Below are positions 48,986-59,494 of a DNA stretch of 64,000 nt, in pieces. Made by a program: the position numbers and the translations under genes. Each line of letters begins with the position of its first letter. Position 1 is the stretch's first letter. Origin of the DNA: Endomychus coccineus (Eukaryota > Arthropoda > Insecta > Coleoptera > Endomychidae); contig OY294067.1 in NCBI GenBank assembly GCA_958510875.1, positions 148,912,243 through 148,976,242 on the forward strand. The letters run 5' to 3'. The notes beneath the pieces are model-generated. The model made no database searches. It saw nothing but the letters and a program-made list of their open reading frames with translations, and was not told the origin of the DNA.

Positions 48986-49663
48986 CACAGGTCAACAAAA
49001 AAAATATTTTTCCTTGGGTTTCTGTTCTCTTGTTTGAATTCTGATTCTAGACATTGAAAAACACTTAAATATTCATATTTAGTTCATAAAGTTTGCTTTG
49101 GTCTGATTTACGACGATAAGTATGATTGAAAAAATGCTTAAAAGCTTTAAAGTTATGGGCTGCAGAATGTCTCATAAACTTCATATGCTACATTCTCATC
49201 TGGACGAATTTAAAGACAACATGGGGGCCTACTCCGAGGAACAAGGAGAACGTTTTCAAAAAGACGTGATGGACTTTGAACCGCGATATCAAGGGCAGTA
49301 CAACGAGAATATGATGAGAGATTACATTTGGGGTTTAATTAATACGAGAGAGCTCATACGAGAATAGAAGAAATAAGAAAAATATTCACTTTTAGACATT
49401 AATTTCTTATTATTTTACATCCATATGTTATTGTTTATCACAAATCTTGAATAAAAGACTCTTGTATCTAAAAAAATGTTTTCTAATTATAATTTACAGT
49501 GGAAGTGTAGAAAAAATATAAAAAATTGAAAAATTTAAAAATTGTTCTAGTTTCTACAAAAGCAAACTTTGATCGGAAAATATTTTTTTTTCCTTATTTT
49601 TGTCGTAGGAGAAACCAAAATTCAACATGTAGAAGTTAGACCCAAAAATCGTGTTGACCGGTG
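48986..49663. mobile_element. 678-bp element with CACNGGTCAAC ends and TAA target duplication
   Basis: Left end CACAGGTCAACA and right end (inverted) CACCGGTCAACA, flanked by TAA at 48983-48985 and 49664-49666. The uninterrupted sequence (…AACTTAGATAATTTAAC-like) is present in sister units, so the empty site is known and contains one TAA. A 3-bp TWA target is characteristic of PIF/Harbinger elements. The inside has a conserved ORF fragment (49122-49367) but no recognisable DDE transposase. Confidence 0.75.
49122..49367 (+). pseudogene. Fragment of a conserved arthropod element-associated ORF
   Basis: The 81-codon frame reads MLKSFKVMGCRMSHKLHMLH, SHLDEFKDNMGAYSEEQGER and FQKDVMDFEPRYQGQY ending NMMRDYIW. 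From memory, this HSHLD...EQGER(F)...D...RYQG...MxxDY(C)W pattern is found in many repeated arthropod hypothetical proteins; its biochemical role is unknown to me. The fragment is only the C-terminal end and sits wholly inside the TAA-flanked insertion. Confidence 0.55.
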
Positions 49664-49707
49664 TAATTTAACATAGGATTATAAAGATGAATAAACGTAA
49701 AAGATTG

Positions 49708-49780
49708 AATCATAGGCGGGATTCGAACCCACATTTCTGTATTTCCAGTCCAGGGTGTTTACCAATTCCACCTCTTTGGT
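49708..49780 (-). other. tRNA-like module, complete, minus strand
   Basis: Complete 73-nt cloverleaf with ACCAAAG at the 5' end, D arm, anticodon stem CTGGA, T arm GGGTTCGAATCCC and a 3' CTATGAT. Lies in the first minus copy of the array; the anticodon triplet position reads GGA. Confidence 0.8.
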
Positions 49781-49923
49781 CCTGTTAAATTCTTATATTT
49801 TTGTGAATATAAGCCTCTGAAAGGATAGTAGATCATTGATGAACACAATGCGATTAGATGCCCTACCATAGATCAACTATTCACGTACATTCATCTAAAG
49901 TTCAGTCGTTTTTTGAAAAATCG

Positions 49924-49964
49924 GACTGGGAATCCAGAAATGTGGGTTCGAATCTCGCCTATGG
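49924..49964 (+). other. tRNA-like module, 3' half only
   Basis: Begins in the anticodon stem (GGACTGGGAATCC) and continues through the T arm to CTATGGT. The 5' half is missing at the inversion junction. Confidence 0.75.
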
Positions 49965-50366
49965 TTCAATCTTTTACGTTTATTCATCTTTATAATCCTA
50001 AGTTAAATTATCTAAGTTATCTTCATAATTCAGAAAATTTAATTCTATATCTCTTAAGTTACATACACGATAGTGGCCAATTAGGCAAAGAAACTTAAAA
50101 CTTGTTTATAATTAACCAGAACAATTCTCAGTCAGTTCTATTGAAATATATAAGAACCGGGATGCTGTCATTTGAATAAGAACTGTCAAGTTACTGCCAA
50201 CCATAGCAGTACTAACCTACAATCCTTACTTCAAAAAACGACTGAACTTTAGATGAATGTACGTGAATAGTTGATCTATGATAGGGCATCGAATCACATT
50301 GTGTTCATCAATGATCTACTATCCTTTCAGAGGATTATATTTACAAAAATATAAAAATCTAACAGC

Positions 50367-50439
50367 AGCAAAGTGGTGTAATTGGTAAACACCCTGGACT
50401 GGAAATCTAGGAATGTGGGTTCGAATCCCGCCTATGGTT
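50367..50439 (+). other. tRNA-like module, complete, plus strand
   Basis: Folds as acceptor AGCAAAG / CTATGGT, D arm GTGT-AATTGGTAA-ACAC, anticodon arm CTGGA-CTGGAAA-TCTAG, four-base variable loop, and T arm GTGGG-TTCGAAT-CCCGC. The A box and B box of a pol III promoter are both present. The anticodon reads GGA (Ser), but real tRNA-Ser has a long variable arm, so this is a tRNA-derived repeat, not a tRNA gene. Confidence 0.85.
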
Positions 50440-50700
50440 CAATCTTTTACGTTTATTCATCTTTATAATCCTATGTTAAATTATCTGAGTTATCCTCATA
50501 ATTCAGAAAATTTAATTCTATATCTCTCAAGTTACATACACGATAGTGGCCAATTAGGCAAAGAAACTTTTAACTTGTTTATAATTAACCAGAACAATTC
50601 TCAGTCAGTCCTATTGAAATATATAAGAACCGGGGCTGCCATTTGAATAAGAACTGTCAAGTAACTGTCAACCATAGCAGTACTAACCACATTCGAATAC

Positions 50701-51066
50701 ACAGGTCTGGAAACTCTATGGATGAGCTGAGTCGCTTCCCCTTCCCACGGTCGTAGTCCCTCGCTCAGCCACCAGCTAGCGCTTGGATCGCGAGGGATGT
50801 GCTTTCGAAAATATTGAGCTCAATCTATTCTCTTAATTAAGAATCTATTATTCACAGGATTCAATCAATGTGCCAATGGAACCTGATAATTGTGACGAAC
50901 CTGGTAATTCTAACGATGAAATCAAAACTACTGATATGGTAAGGTATTTTGGAAAACATGAATATACCGTAGAAACATAATATTTTTTATGACAGAATCA
51001 ACCAACATTAGGCTGGGGACTGAGCGAATTCAAGAGCAGCATGATGAGAACTCGGAAGCCAACTAT
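50701..51066. mobile_element. Internally deleted derivative of the THAP/Myb element
   Basis: Bases 50701-50796 repeat 51700-51796 (ACAGGTCTGGAAACTCTATG to GGATCGCGAGGG). They are joined directly to 50797-51066, a copy of intron 2 to exon 4 of the Myb-like gene (compare 52687-52948). The join removes the promoter-proximal part and exons 1-2, as in an internal-deletion derivative. Confidence 0.8.
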
Positions 51067-51233
51067 GTGTAGGTAACCAAACTGATGTGTAGATTCTTAT
51101 CTTTCCATAAATTATTGAAATAATTATCAATTAAATGTGTTCTTGTATTTATTATTCTGATTTGAGAGAGGAATAGAACTGTTACTCTTGTCAAAATGTA
51201 TTACTCATCTTAAAATTAACTTTCCCTTCTTCG

Positions 51234-51398
51234 TTATACATGCTCGCACACATAAAAGACCTCGTTAAAAAAATTTCTATCCAGAATCGCAAGCATCCAC
51301 TTTTGTCGCATTTCCGCATCTTTCGGCACTTTAAAAACAGAAGTTCCTTGCTTTACACTTTTGTAGCCCGTTTTGCATTTCGGCACAATGCACAGTTT
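51234..51398 (-). pseudogene. THAP-domain ORF (zinc-dependent DNA-binding)
   Basis: The minus strand reads KLCIVPKCKTGYKSVKQG, TSVFKVPKDAEMRQKWMLAI and ends VFYVCEH then a stop. The early C-x4-C pair, the VPKD and W in fixed spacing, and a late C-x-H match the THAP (C2CH) zinc finger, a DNA-binding domain that also heads P-type and other transposases. In this copy the starting ATG is out of phase: seven extra bases lie between ATG and AAACTG when compared with the sister copy at 55597. No transposase domain follows in frame. It lies divergent from the Myb-like gene, 0.6 kb away. Confidence 0.78.
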
Positions 51399-51973
51399 CG
51401 TAATTCATTTTTAAAAATGCAGGTATTCCTTGTATTGACAAGTCAACTGAAAGTTGTCAGAAAGTACTCTCCATAGAAATCAAGATGATACTCTTACGTG
51501 ACGCCCACGGTCGTACGTACGACCGTGGTGACGCCTTTTATTTGCCTACGTGACGACTTTTGGTACTACGCGCACTTAGACGCGTAATCGACTCACTGCT
51601 CAGATAGGAAACAGCCAAGAGTTTCCAGACCTGTCTATACGACCGTGGTAATGACTCATTTACGTGACATGCTGATTAGTTGATAACACGGTCGTATACA
51701 CAGGTCTGGAAACTCTATGGTTGAGTTGAGTCGCTTACGCGTCCCCACGGTCGTAGTCCCTCGCTCAGCCACCAGTTAGCGCTTGGATCGCGAGGGGGTA
51801 AAACCATAGATAACTCTACTAGGTACTACGGTACTAGAGTAATCTATGGGTAAAACGATTTTTTCCCGGAATCACAAGCTAATGCTCATTTGCACCGTTG
51901 AAATGGAAAGCAATGAGGTTATATAATACACAATTATCGTAGTGAATTCTACTGAAAACTGTTATTTTCGTAG
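51399..51973. promoter_or_regulatory. Divergent spacer with CGGTCGTA motifs between THAP and Myb-like ORFs
   Basis: GC-richer than its surroundings. ACGGTCGTA or its complement occurs at 51507, 51638-51646, 51688-51696 and 51747-51755. An inverted pair CAGGTCTGGAAACTCT lies at 51615-51645 and 51690-51716. A further imperfect hairpin CCATAGAT...ATCTATGG spans 51803-51848. The position between two divergent ORFs suggests a shared promoter/operator; that is inference. Confidence 0.5.
51505..51528. promoter_or_regulatory. Exact 24-bp palindrome
   Basis: Half-site CCACGGTCGTAC followed by its exact reverse complement. The sister element has a one-arm-altered version near 55697-55720. Candidate binding site for a dimeric element-encoded DNA-binding protein. 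Confidence 0.85.
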
Positions 51974-53211
51974 AGAACTATTGTAAAAAAGACCCGTATC
52001 CCTAATTTTTCTGGAACTGAGAAGCAACTGCTTTTAAGCCTTTTGCATAAATAAAAGCACATTATTGAATGCAAGAAAACTGGCGGTGTCAGTGTTGATG
52101 AGAAGAACAAGGCCTGGAAAGCTGTAGCCAATGAATTCAATTCTTCATTTTCAGAATCGAGGTGTAGAGAGGTGCATTCACTTAAAAAAATTTACAGCAA
52201 CAGAAACATGGATGTGCGGAAAGTTGTAGCTGAAGAAAGAAAGCAAAGATATTTAACAGGTTTGTATGATCATTGTAATTAGCAGTAACACAATGACAAT
52301 GCAATGACTTACAGGTGGTGGTGTGTCGAAATTGGTAGACAAAGGTTGGGATCAGGATTTGCTATTATCCATTATGGATGATAAAACCACCAAAGGATTA
52401 GAAAATCCATATGATCCTAATATGGGGGAAGAAATAATAGTGGAAATTGTAGAGGTAGATGCAAATTGTGATGTCGCTATGAATACTAAAATGCTCATCA
52501 TGATGCAACATTAAATGCAGATGGAAAAAAATTTTGTAAATTGTTATTCAGGTAGAATATCATATATATATAAGCTATGACACACAATTTGAGATGATCA
52601 CGAGATATTAATACTATTATTTTGCTTCTCACTTGGAATTATAGCAGCAACATTACATGGAGAGCACAACTTGTTGGTGTGGGATGTGCTTTCAAAAATA
52701 TTGAACTCAATTTATTCTCTTCATTAAGAATCTATTATTCACAGGATTCAATCAATGTGCCAATGGAACCCGATAATTGTGACGAACCTGGTAATTCTAA
52801 CGATGAAATGAAAACTGCAGATATGGTAAGGTATTTTGGAAAACATGAATATACCGTAGAAACATAATATTTTTTATGACAGAATCAACCAACATTAGGC
52901 TGGGCAATGAGCGAATTCAAGAGCAGCATGTTGAGAACTCGAAAGCCAACTATCTTGGCAAATTCAACTTCCAGTAGGAGAAGACCTTTAGTTTTTCGGG
53001 AATTGACATCCTCAACAATCGCAGAGAAATATGATTCCCTCCTGGACAAAAGATTGGCCATTGCAGACATGGAATTAAAAAAAAGGTCAAAATGATGTGG
53101 AGTGGCAGCTTGAACAGCAAGACCTCATGAGGGAAGCCCTGCTGAATTAGAGATAAAGAAACAAACACTTGTTAATTTGAAAGCAAAACAGAAATTTTAC
53201 AATTTTTATTA
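51974..53211 (+). pseudogene. Myb/SANT-like DNA-binding protein gene of a DNA transposon, with introns
   Basis: Exon 1 (to 52259) reads TRIPNFSGTEKQLLLSLLHK, KTGGVSVDEKNKAWKAVANE and KIYSNRNMDVRKVVAEER; the spaced W and helix pattern is the Myb/SANT-like domain seen in proteins paired with Harbinger-type transposases. A 55-bp GT-AG intron (52260-52314) follows. Exon 2 begins GGVSKLVDKGWD. Exon 3 is 52745-52825 (acceptor TTCACAG, donor GTAAGG) and exon 4 starts at 52883 after a 57-bp intron, ending AEKYDSLLDKRLAIADMELK. A TAA interrupts exon 1 (codon after LLHK), a frameshift lies in exon 2, and a slip in the A-run near 53080 moves the tail to KKQTLVNLKAKQKF, ending near 53211. A CGTAG before 51974 may be an acceptor for a short first exon. 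Confidence 0.72.
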
Positions 53212-53346
53212 GAAGTAGTAGGAATCTTTGTAATTTGTCAATGTTTTTCCTCCATTACTATATATTTTTTTTTACATTGTAAAGGATCTCTACATGTTGA
53301 AAATCTATTATGTTACAAATGAACACTACAGTGTAGTGTTGATTTG

Positions 53347-54698
<1,352 letters not shown>

Positions 54699-54734
54699 AT
54701 ATTAGAAGATTGGTTCAAACAAATAAATTGTCAG

Positions 54735-54738
<4 letters not shown>

Positions 54739-54791
<53 letters not shown>

Positions 54792-54794
54792 TTG
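54739..54794. repeat. (TA)n microsatellite
   Basis: TA tract with one TACATA interruption, just outside the inverted end of the Penelope-like element. Confidence 0.95.
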
Positions 54795-54933
54795 TTATTT
54801 CATATGTATTTTGGATCACTGCATTTTTTTAATTTATGACTTGTTCTCATTGCCACTAGTGAATTTTTAATAAAATTCAACCAAACCGATGTGTAGATTC
54901 TTATATTCCTCGTTAAAACGATTTCTTCCCGGA

Positions 54934-55465
54934 GTATGTACTTATCATCCAAGGCCTTTTTTGGTAGTAATTTAAAAAGGAAATGTATGAAAATAATCGA
55001 TTGCATATAAAAATTCATTTAATTGAATTAGGATTACAATCAAAATACATATATACTAATAAACTATAAAAAAGTTCACACTGTGGATATATTATAACAC
55101 AATAAATAAGAAATAATCACCCTTATCCACTAAAAATACTACTAAAGTACTGAGGACCTTTCGGCTACCAAGTAGCCATCATCAGAGTAAACTAGATTAT
55201 AAATCAAAATGTGCCTATTTAAATACTATTTGGGGATAATAATGTAACCCTCAGCTGGAGATAAATCGAAATTTAGTAAATTGCTTTTTTGTTTATACAT
55301 TTCCATCCGTTCTAATATACCTAGGTATTTGTCTGTACTGTGTTTTAAAAGTGATAAACTTTCTTGAGAAATGGTGTGACCTGTATTTAAAATATGTTCG
55401 GCTATCGCTGATTTTTCACTATTATTTTTCTTTATATGGGCAAAATGTTCCTTATAACGAGTTGG
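54934..55465 (-). mobile_element. Penelope-like insertion with 17-bp target duplication
   Basis: AACGATTTCTTCCCGGA occurs at 54917-54933 and again at 55466-55482, flanking a 532-bp insert on the minus strand. The insert begins with the end of a GIY-YIG ORF (HFAHIKKNNSEKSAIAEHIL, SLLKHSTDKYLGILERM, ending EGYIIIPK at 55226) and continues through a hammerhead-like core and an AT-rich tail. It is strongly 5'-truncated, as is usual for this class. Confidence 0.88.
55155..55186 (-). ncRNA. Hammerhead-ribozyme-like core in Penelope-like tail
   Basis: Minus strand: CTGATGA (55179-55185), stem-loop GGCTA-CTTGG-TAGCC, then GAAA (55159-55162). This is the conserved hammerhead order with exact core bases. 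Stems I and III were not verified, and catalysis is not shown. Confidence 0.6.
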
Positions 55466-55599
55466 AACGATTTCTTCCCGGAATCGCAGGCATCCACTTT
55501 TTTCGCATTTCTGCATCTTTCGGCACTTTGAAAACAAAAGTTTTTTGTTTTGCACTTTTGTACCTGTTTTGCATTTAGGCACAATGCACAGTTTCATTT

Positions 55600-55842
55600 T
55601 TGCTGAAAACGCAGGTATTCCTCTGTTTACAATTCAACTGACAAGTGTCACAGAATACTCTTCATAGAGATCAAGATGATACTCTTACGTGATGCCCTCG
55701 GTCGTACATACGACCGTGGTGACGCCTTTTATGTTTCCCCTACGTGAAGACTTTTGCTACTACGCGAACTGGGACGCGTAAGCGACTCACTGCTCAGATA
55801 GGAAACAGCCTCGAGTTTCCAGACCTGTCTAGACGATCGTGG
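55600..55842. repeat. 5' flank of THAP copy 2
   Basis: Matches 51400-51646 (ATCAAGATGATACTCTTACG, GACGCCTTTTAT, GACTCACTGCTCAGATAGG, TTTCCAGACCTGTCTA), including the palindrome with one altered arm near 55697. It ends at the start of a tRNA-like unit at GTACTAACC. Confidence 0.85.
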
Positions 55843-56200
55843 TACTAACCTACAATCCTTACTCCAAAAAACGACTGAACTTTAGATGAATGTACGTGAA
55901 TAGTTGATCTATGGTAGGGCATCGAATCGCATTGTGTTCATCAATGTTCTACTATCCTTTCAGAAGTTCATATTTACAAAAATATAAGAATCTAACAGGA
56001 CCAAAGTGGTGTAATTTGTAAACACTCTGAACTGGAAATCCAGGAATGTCGGTTCGAATCCCGCCTATGGTTCAATCTTTTACGCTTATTCATCTTTATA
56101 ATCCTATGTTAAATTATCTAAGTTATCTTCATAATTCAGAAAATTCAATTCTATATCTCTTAAGTTACATACACGATAGTGGCAAAGGAACTTTAAACTT
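55843..56200 (+). repeat. Fifth tRNA-like repeat unit
   Basis: Same order as the units in 48490-50693, from GTACTAACCTACAATCC to AAACTTGTTTATA, where a (TA)n tract begins. Confidence 0.88.
56000..56072 (+). other. tRNA-like module in fifth unit
   Basis: Acceptor ACCAAAG / CTATGGT, D arm, anticodon arm CTGAA/TCCAG with one mismatch, T arm with TTCGAAT. A and B boxes are present. tRNA-derived repeat rather than a working tRNA gene. Confidence 0.8.

Positions 56201-56202
<2 letters not shown>

Positions 56203-56287
<85 letters not shown>
56203..56287. repeat. (TA)n microsatellite
   Basis: About 42 TA units grown from the ...TTTATA end of the tRNA-like unit. Confidence 0.97.
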
Positions 56288-56289
<2 letters not shown>

Positions 56290-56293
<4 letters not shown>

Positions 56294-57289
56294 TAGTTTA
56301 AGTTATTTAAATCACATATTTTTCATCACTAGAATCGTGGATCTACTATCAGCCTACTTATCCCGTAAAGAGTCCTCCAAGAATCTTAAGCTGTATTGTT
56401 ACATCTAGCATTCTGGAAGCGCGTCTTGAAATGGAGTTCCAGTTACACAGCTTAAATATTAAATAACGTTTGAGGAAGTTTCAAATTCTCCCCGTGTTCA
56501 ACTGAGGACAAAAGTGCTAATGTGTGCAACTTGGGGAACTAAATCTCAAGTAATGTTTATGCAACTCCTTGTGTAGCAACTAAGACCCTAGTTAATTTTC
56601 CGCTCCAGACAACCGCAACACGTAATGTGTGCTTTGTTTTTCACCGTTCGCAAATCTCCAAATTTATTCTAGAAATATGTTAGCCTTCAGCTGCAGCAAA
56701 ACTAGAAGTTATAATAAAAAGAACGACTATGTTTCGTCAATTTCTGAGTTCATGTCAACCCTATTCTCTGCTTTCAAGAATTTAATTATACAATTGCGTG
56801 ATACAATGTTTACAGCAAGGTATGTCATGATACCTAGACATGAATTCCACTGGAAGAATTAGTGAATTCTTGTTCGACCTATAATCTTAGTAATAATGAT
56901 AATTCCCTGAATTGAAATCATTTGATATGTTTGCTCTCTTGTCATACTGTTTTTTGATGTAGCATGTTATATAAAAATACCCAATTAATGGTTTATTTAT
57001 AGAATTGTAATTCAACATTAAGATCTAATCAAATGCAAATGTGACAGTTGGAAATAAGATTTCCAGCTTCATGATATTCAAAATACTAATTACACAGGAA
57101 TTACGTCATTGTCTCTTTTGAAATAATGAAACCAAGATTATTACCTTTAGTGTATGCTAAGTGAGTATGGAAGCATATCATCAACTATTCATGGAGCATC
57201 AAGAAGATGAAAATTCGTGAAATATTACTGCATGATCACTTGAAAGGATTACATGTATTGAAAAGTCAAACGTTCAAACTTGGTGCACG
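56290..57289. other. Unassigned stretch
   Basis: No gene, RNA or repeat end supported. Confidence 0.35.
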
Positions 57290-58090
57290 AGAAAACATTA
57301 GCAAAACTGGCCTCAAAACGCTTGAATGATGGGGATTCGGTCTTTCTCGCAAGGAGCGGTTAATTATTCTGTCTGACTATGTGACAAATAATGCTATCAA
57401 AACATTTTCCAAGAATAACAATCCTGGACCTGACGGATTCCTCAACGATGATGATACAATCTATCAATTAAGAAACGCCAGTCAGTGAAATATTTAGGAG
57501 AAAAATTACAGATTTGTTGGTTATAAGCACCTATTTCGATCTACTGGAGGAACTTTCATCTGATCTACTATAAACTGATCAGCCTGAACGAATCTGGAAT
57601 ATGGATGGAAACAGCTTATGCATCGATCATTCCAAACTCAAAGTAGTGAAGTACTGGGAGCAAAAGATGTGGCATGCTCCCGCATATCATCTGCTGTTAG
57701 CACGGAGAGAGGTGAAACTCCCCCTCATATGGTGTTCAGAGGAAGAATGTTTGGGACTTGTGGATAGCTGAACTGACAAAGATACTAACGAACAGATCGA
57801 GAAAAGCCGCCAGCAGCAATGGTTATATGGAGTCAATTATATATTTGTCAGTTATATGAATAAGACGTTTATTCTAATTCTTGTTGAATAAAGACCCGTC
57901 TATGACAGACACAGCACTCACGTAGACCACATAGTAGTAAGATAATAATTGCGAGATTGCGCAAGATAATAATTTGACGATACTGAAGCTTCCACCTCAT
58001 ACGTCACATCTTTTGCAACCCTCATATTTGAAAATGTTTGAAATGACGAATTAGTGACATGTTAAAGAAAACCAACAAAAATAATTTCAG
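57290..58090 (+). pseudogene. Decayed pogo/Tigger (CENP-B/jerky type, DDE_1) transposase
   Basis: Fragments in shifting frames follow the family order: GFGLSRKERLIILSDYV and KTFSKNNNPGPDGFLN (HTH and linker), QPERIWNMDGNSLCIDHSK (first catalytic Asp, normally in N-x-DE-(T/S)), YDRHSTHVDHIVV (second Asp region, DGHxTH in the family; here DRH), and ILKLPPHTSHLLQP. There are many stops and frameshifts. No TIRs could be assigned. Pogo-type transposases insert at TA. Confidence 0.75.
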
Positions 58091-58518
58091 GAAAAGTCCC
58101 TAGGAAAAGTGTCATCCAGACAGATTGGAAAGGCTTCGGAGTATATGTAAAACTATGCACGAGCTGAATAGATTAATAGCGAAAAAATCGACAAACTTAA
58201 TTAGAGCGCACAAATAGGTTTAGACTAAACAAAATTTGGGATGATCAAGACAGCTGCATGCTGAGCCAATTAATATGTCGATTGGAGATCATCGTAGAAA
58301 ACAAATGAGTTAAGAAAACATACAAGCTGTTCCAAGTATTGTAATTTCGAAGACATTCTCCTGGAAACTGTGAAACAAAAGACTTGAACGTTTTTAATAA
58401 GTTAAGCAATAAATTATTTTGGACTGCATATTTACACAATTGTATATGAGGAAATTCCAATTTTTTCATCTAATTCTTCGAAAGACCATCGATGCAATTT
58501 ATTTAATTAATTTTTCGT

Positions 58519-58550
58519 CTGAAGATGACACGTTTAGTGTTGAAACTATA
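58519..58550 (+). other. Hammerhead-like motif of a Penelope-like tail
   Basis: CTGAAGA, stem GACACG-TTTA-GTGTT, then GAAAC (58542-58546). Its right part, GTGTTGAAACTATAG, matches the minus strand of the fragment near 35700. Confidence 0.45.
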
Positions 58551-59494
58551 GTAACGACTATATCAAATTTCAGTGATAGTAAAACAAAGTAGTTTTATTT
58601 ATTATTTCGTTATTTAATTACAATGTAGAATTGTTCGGATTCAATATTTGTTAAATCCGTATTTCATTCCATACGTTAATAAGGGAAAATAATAGTTTTT
58701 ATTCCTCAATTTATCTTCTTTCTTGTTTAATATGTGGGGCAAGTTTGAATATCTGCATAAAATGAACAAGTTTATTGGTTTACTCCATGAAAAATGAGTT
58801 GTCGTTCTAACATTTTTAGAATTGCTTTCAAAACAGGATTCCATTTCGATATAATCAGCGTGTCCCTAATCGTTTTGATATTATGAATAATGATCAAGGA
58901 CCACTAAGATCAAATTCTGCAGCCATTTCCCGATGTTACAAAGTTTTACTTGGAGTAAATTCCCAGTTTCGAATTTTTTTGTCTAGGAATTGCGAGAATC
59001 GGTGAATTGTTGTCCAGAAATTTCCTGATTCTCTAATAGGCATCATCCCCGGTTACAGGCATCATATAAGCAGATCGAACATTACATACATAAAAGAAGG
59101 ATGATAAGTTATGCAGGATTTTCTTAATTCAGTGCGTGTAGTACAGTAAGTCATTGAAATTTAGTGAAAAAAATCACCGATCCTATATTTTTGAATTGTT
59201 AGCAGGGCATGTGATAGGCTTGAAACCAAAAAGCATTGAAGAATTTTTGGTAATATCAAAATGCATTTGAATTTGATATTCCGTGAGTACGGTAGTTGAT
59301 AGAGGAAATTCGTGAACAAAAATTGTATAGAACAATATAACCTACAATTTATCTAATGCAGTATCTGTGCTACAATCGAGAGGGGAAGAAGCAGAGCCGT
59401 GAAATTTCCTTTCCTTCTTTATCGAGGCGAAAAAAATATTTTTGTGCTAATAAGATCATATTATTTTTAGAGCCGAAAACACCAACAGAATATA

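Larger units (their letters stand above)
48490..50693. repeat. Tandem and inverted array of a ~472-bp tRNA-like unit
   Basis: The unit runs from CTACAATCCTTACTTC through a tRNA-like module, then AATCTTTTACGTTTATTCATC, CTTCATAATTCAGAAAATT, GATAGTGGCCAATTAGGC and CCATAGCAGTACTAACC. Order in the array: a partial plus copy (48490-48590), two tandem minus copies (49920 down to 48594, split by an insertion at 48986-49663), and two tandem plus copies (49924-50210, 50211-50693). Offset between plus copies is about 472. Both strand switches fall inside the tRNA-like anticodon arm. Another unit lies at 55843-56200. I read this as a tRNA-derived SINE-like repeat that has become tandem. Confidence 0.85.
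54880..55597 (-). pseudogene. THAP-domain ORF, second copy, split by a Penelope-like insertion
   Basis: From the ATG at 55595-55597 the minus strand reads MKLCIVPKCKTGTKVQNKK, then after a one-base shift VFKVPKDAEMRKKWMPAIPG at 55483-55545. The coding segment is interrupted at 55466 by an insertion and resumes below 54933 (frame RNIRIYTSVW, where the family has the C-x-H end). It is the sister of 51234-51398 but keeps the start codon. The frameshift and the insertion make it nonfunctional. Confidence 0.75.

Noticed and set aside
49913..50646. Open frames containing RIPPMVQSFTFIHLYNP in several places
   Set aside because: They read through the T arm and downstream part of the tRNA-like repeat; they recur only because the repeat does.
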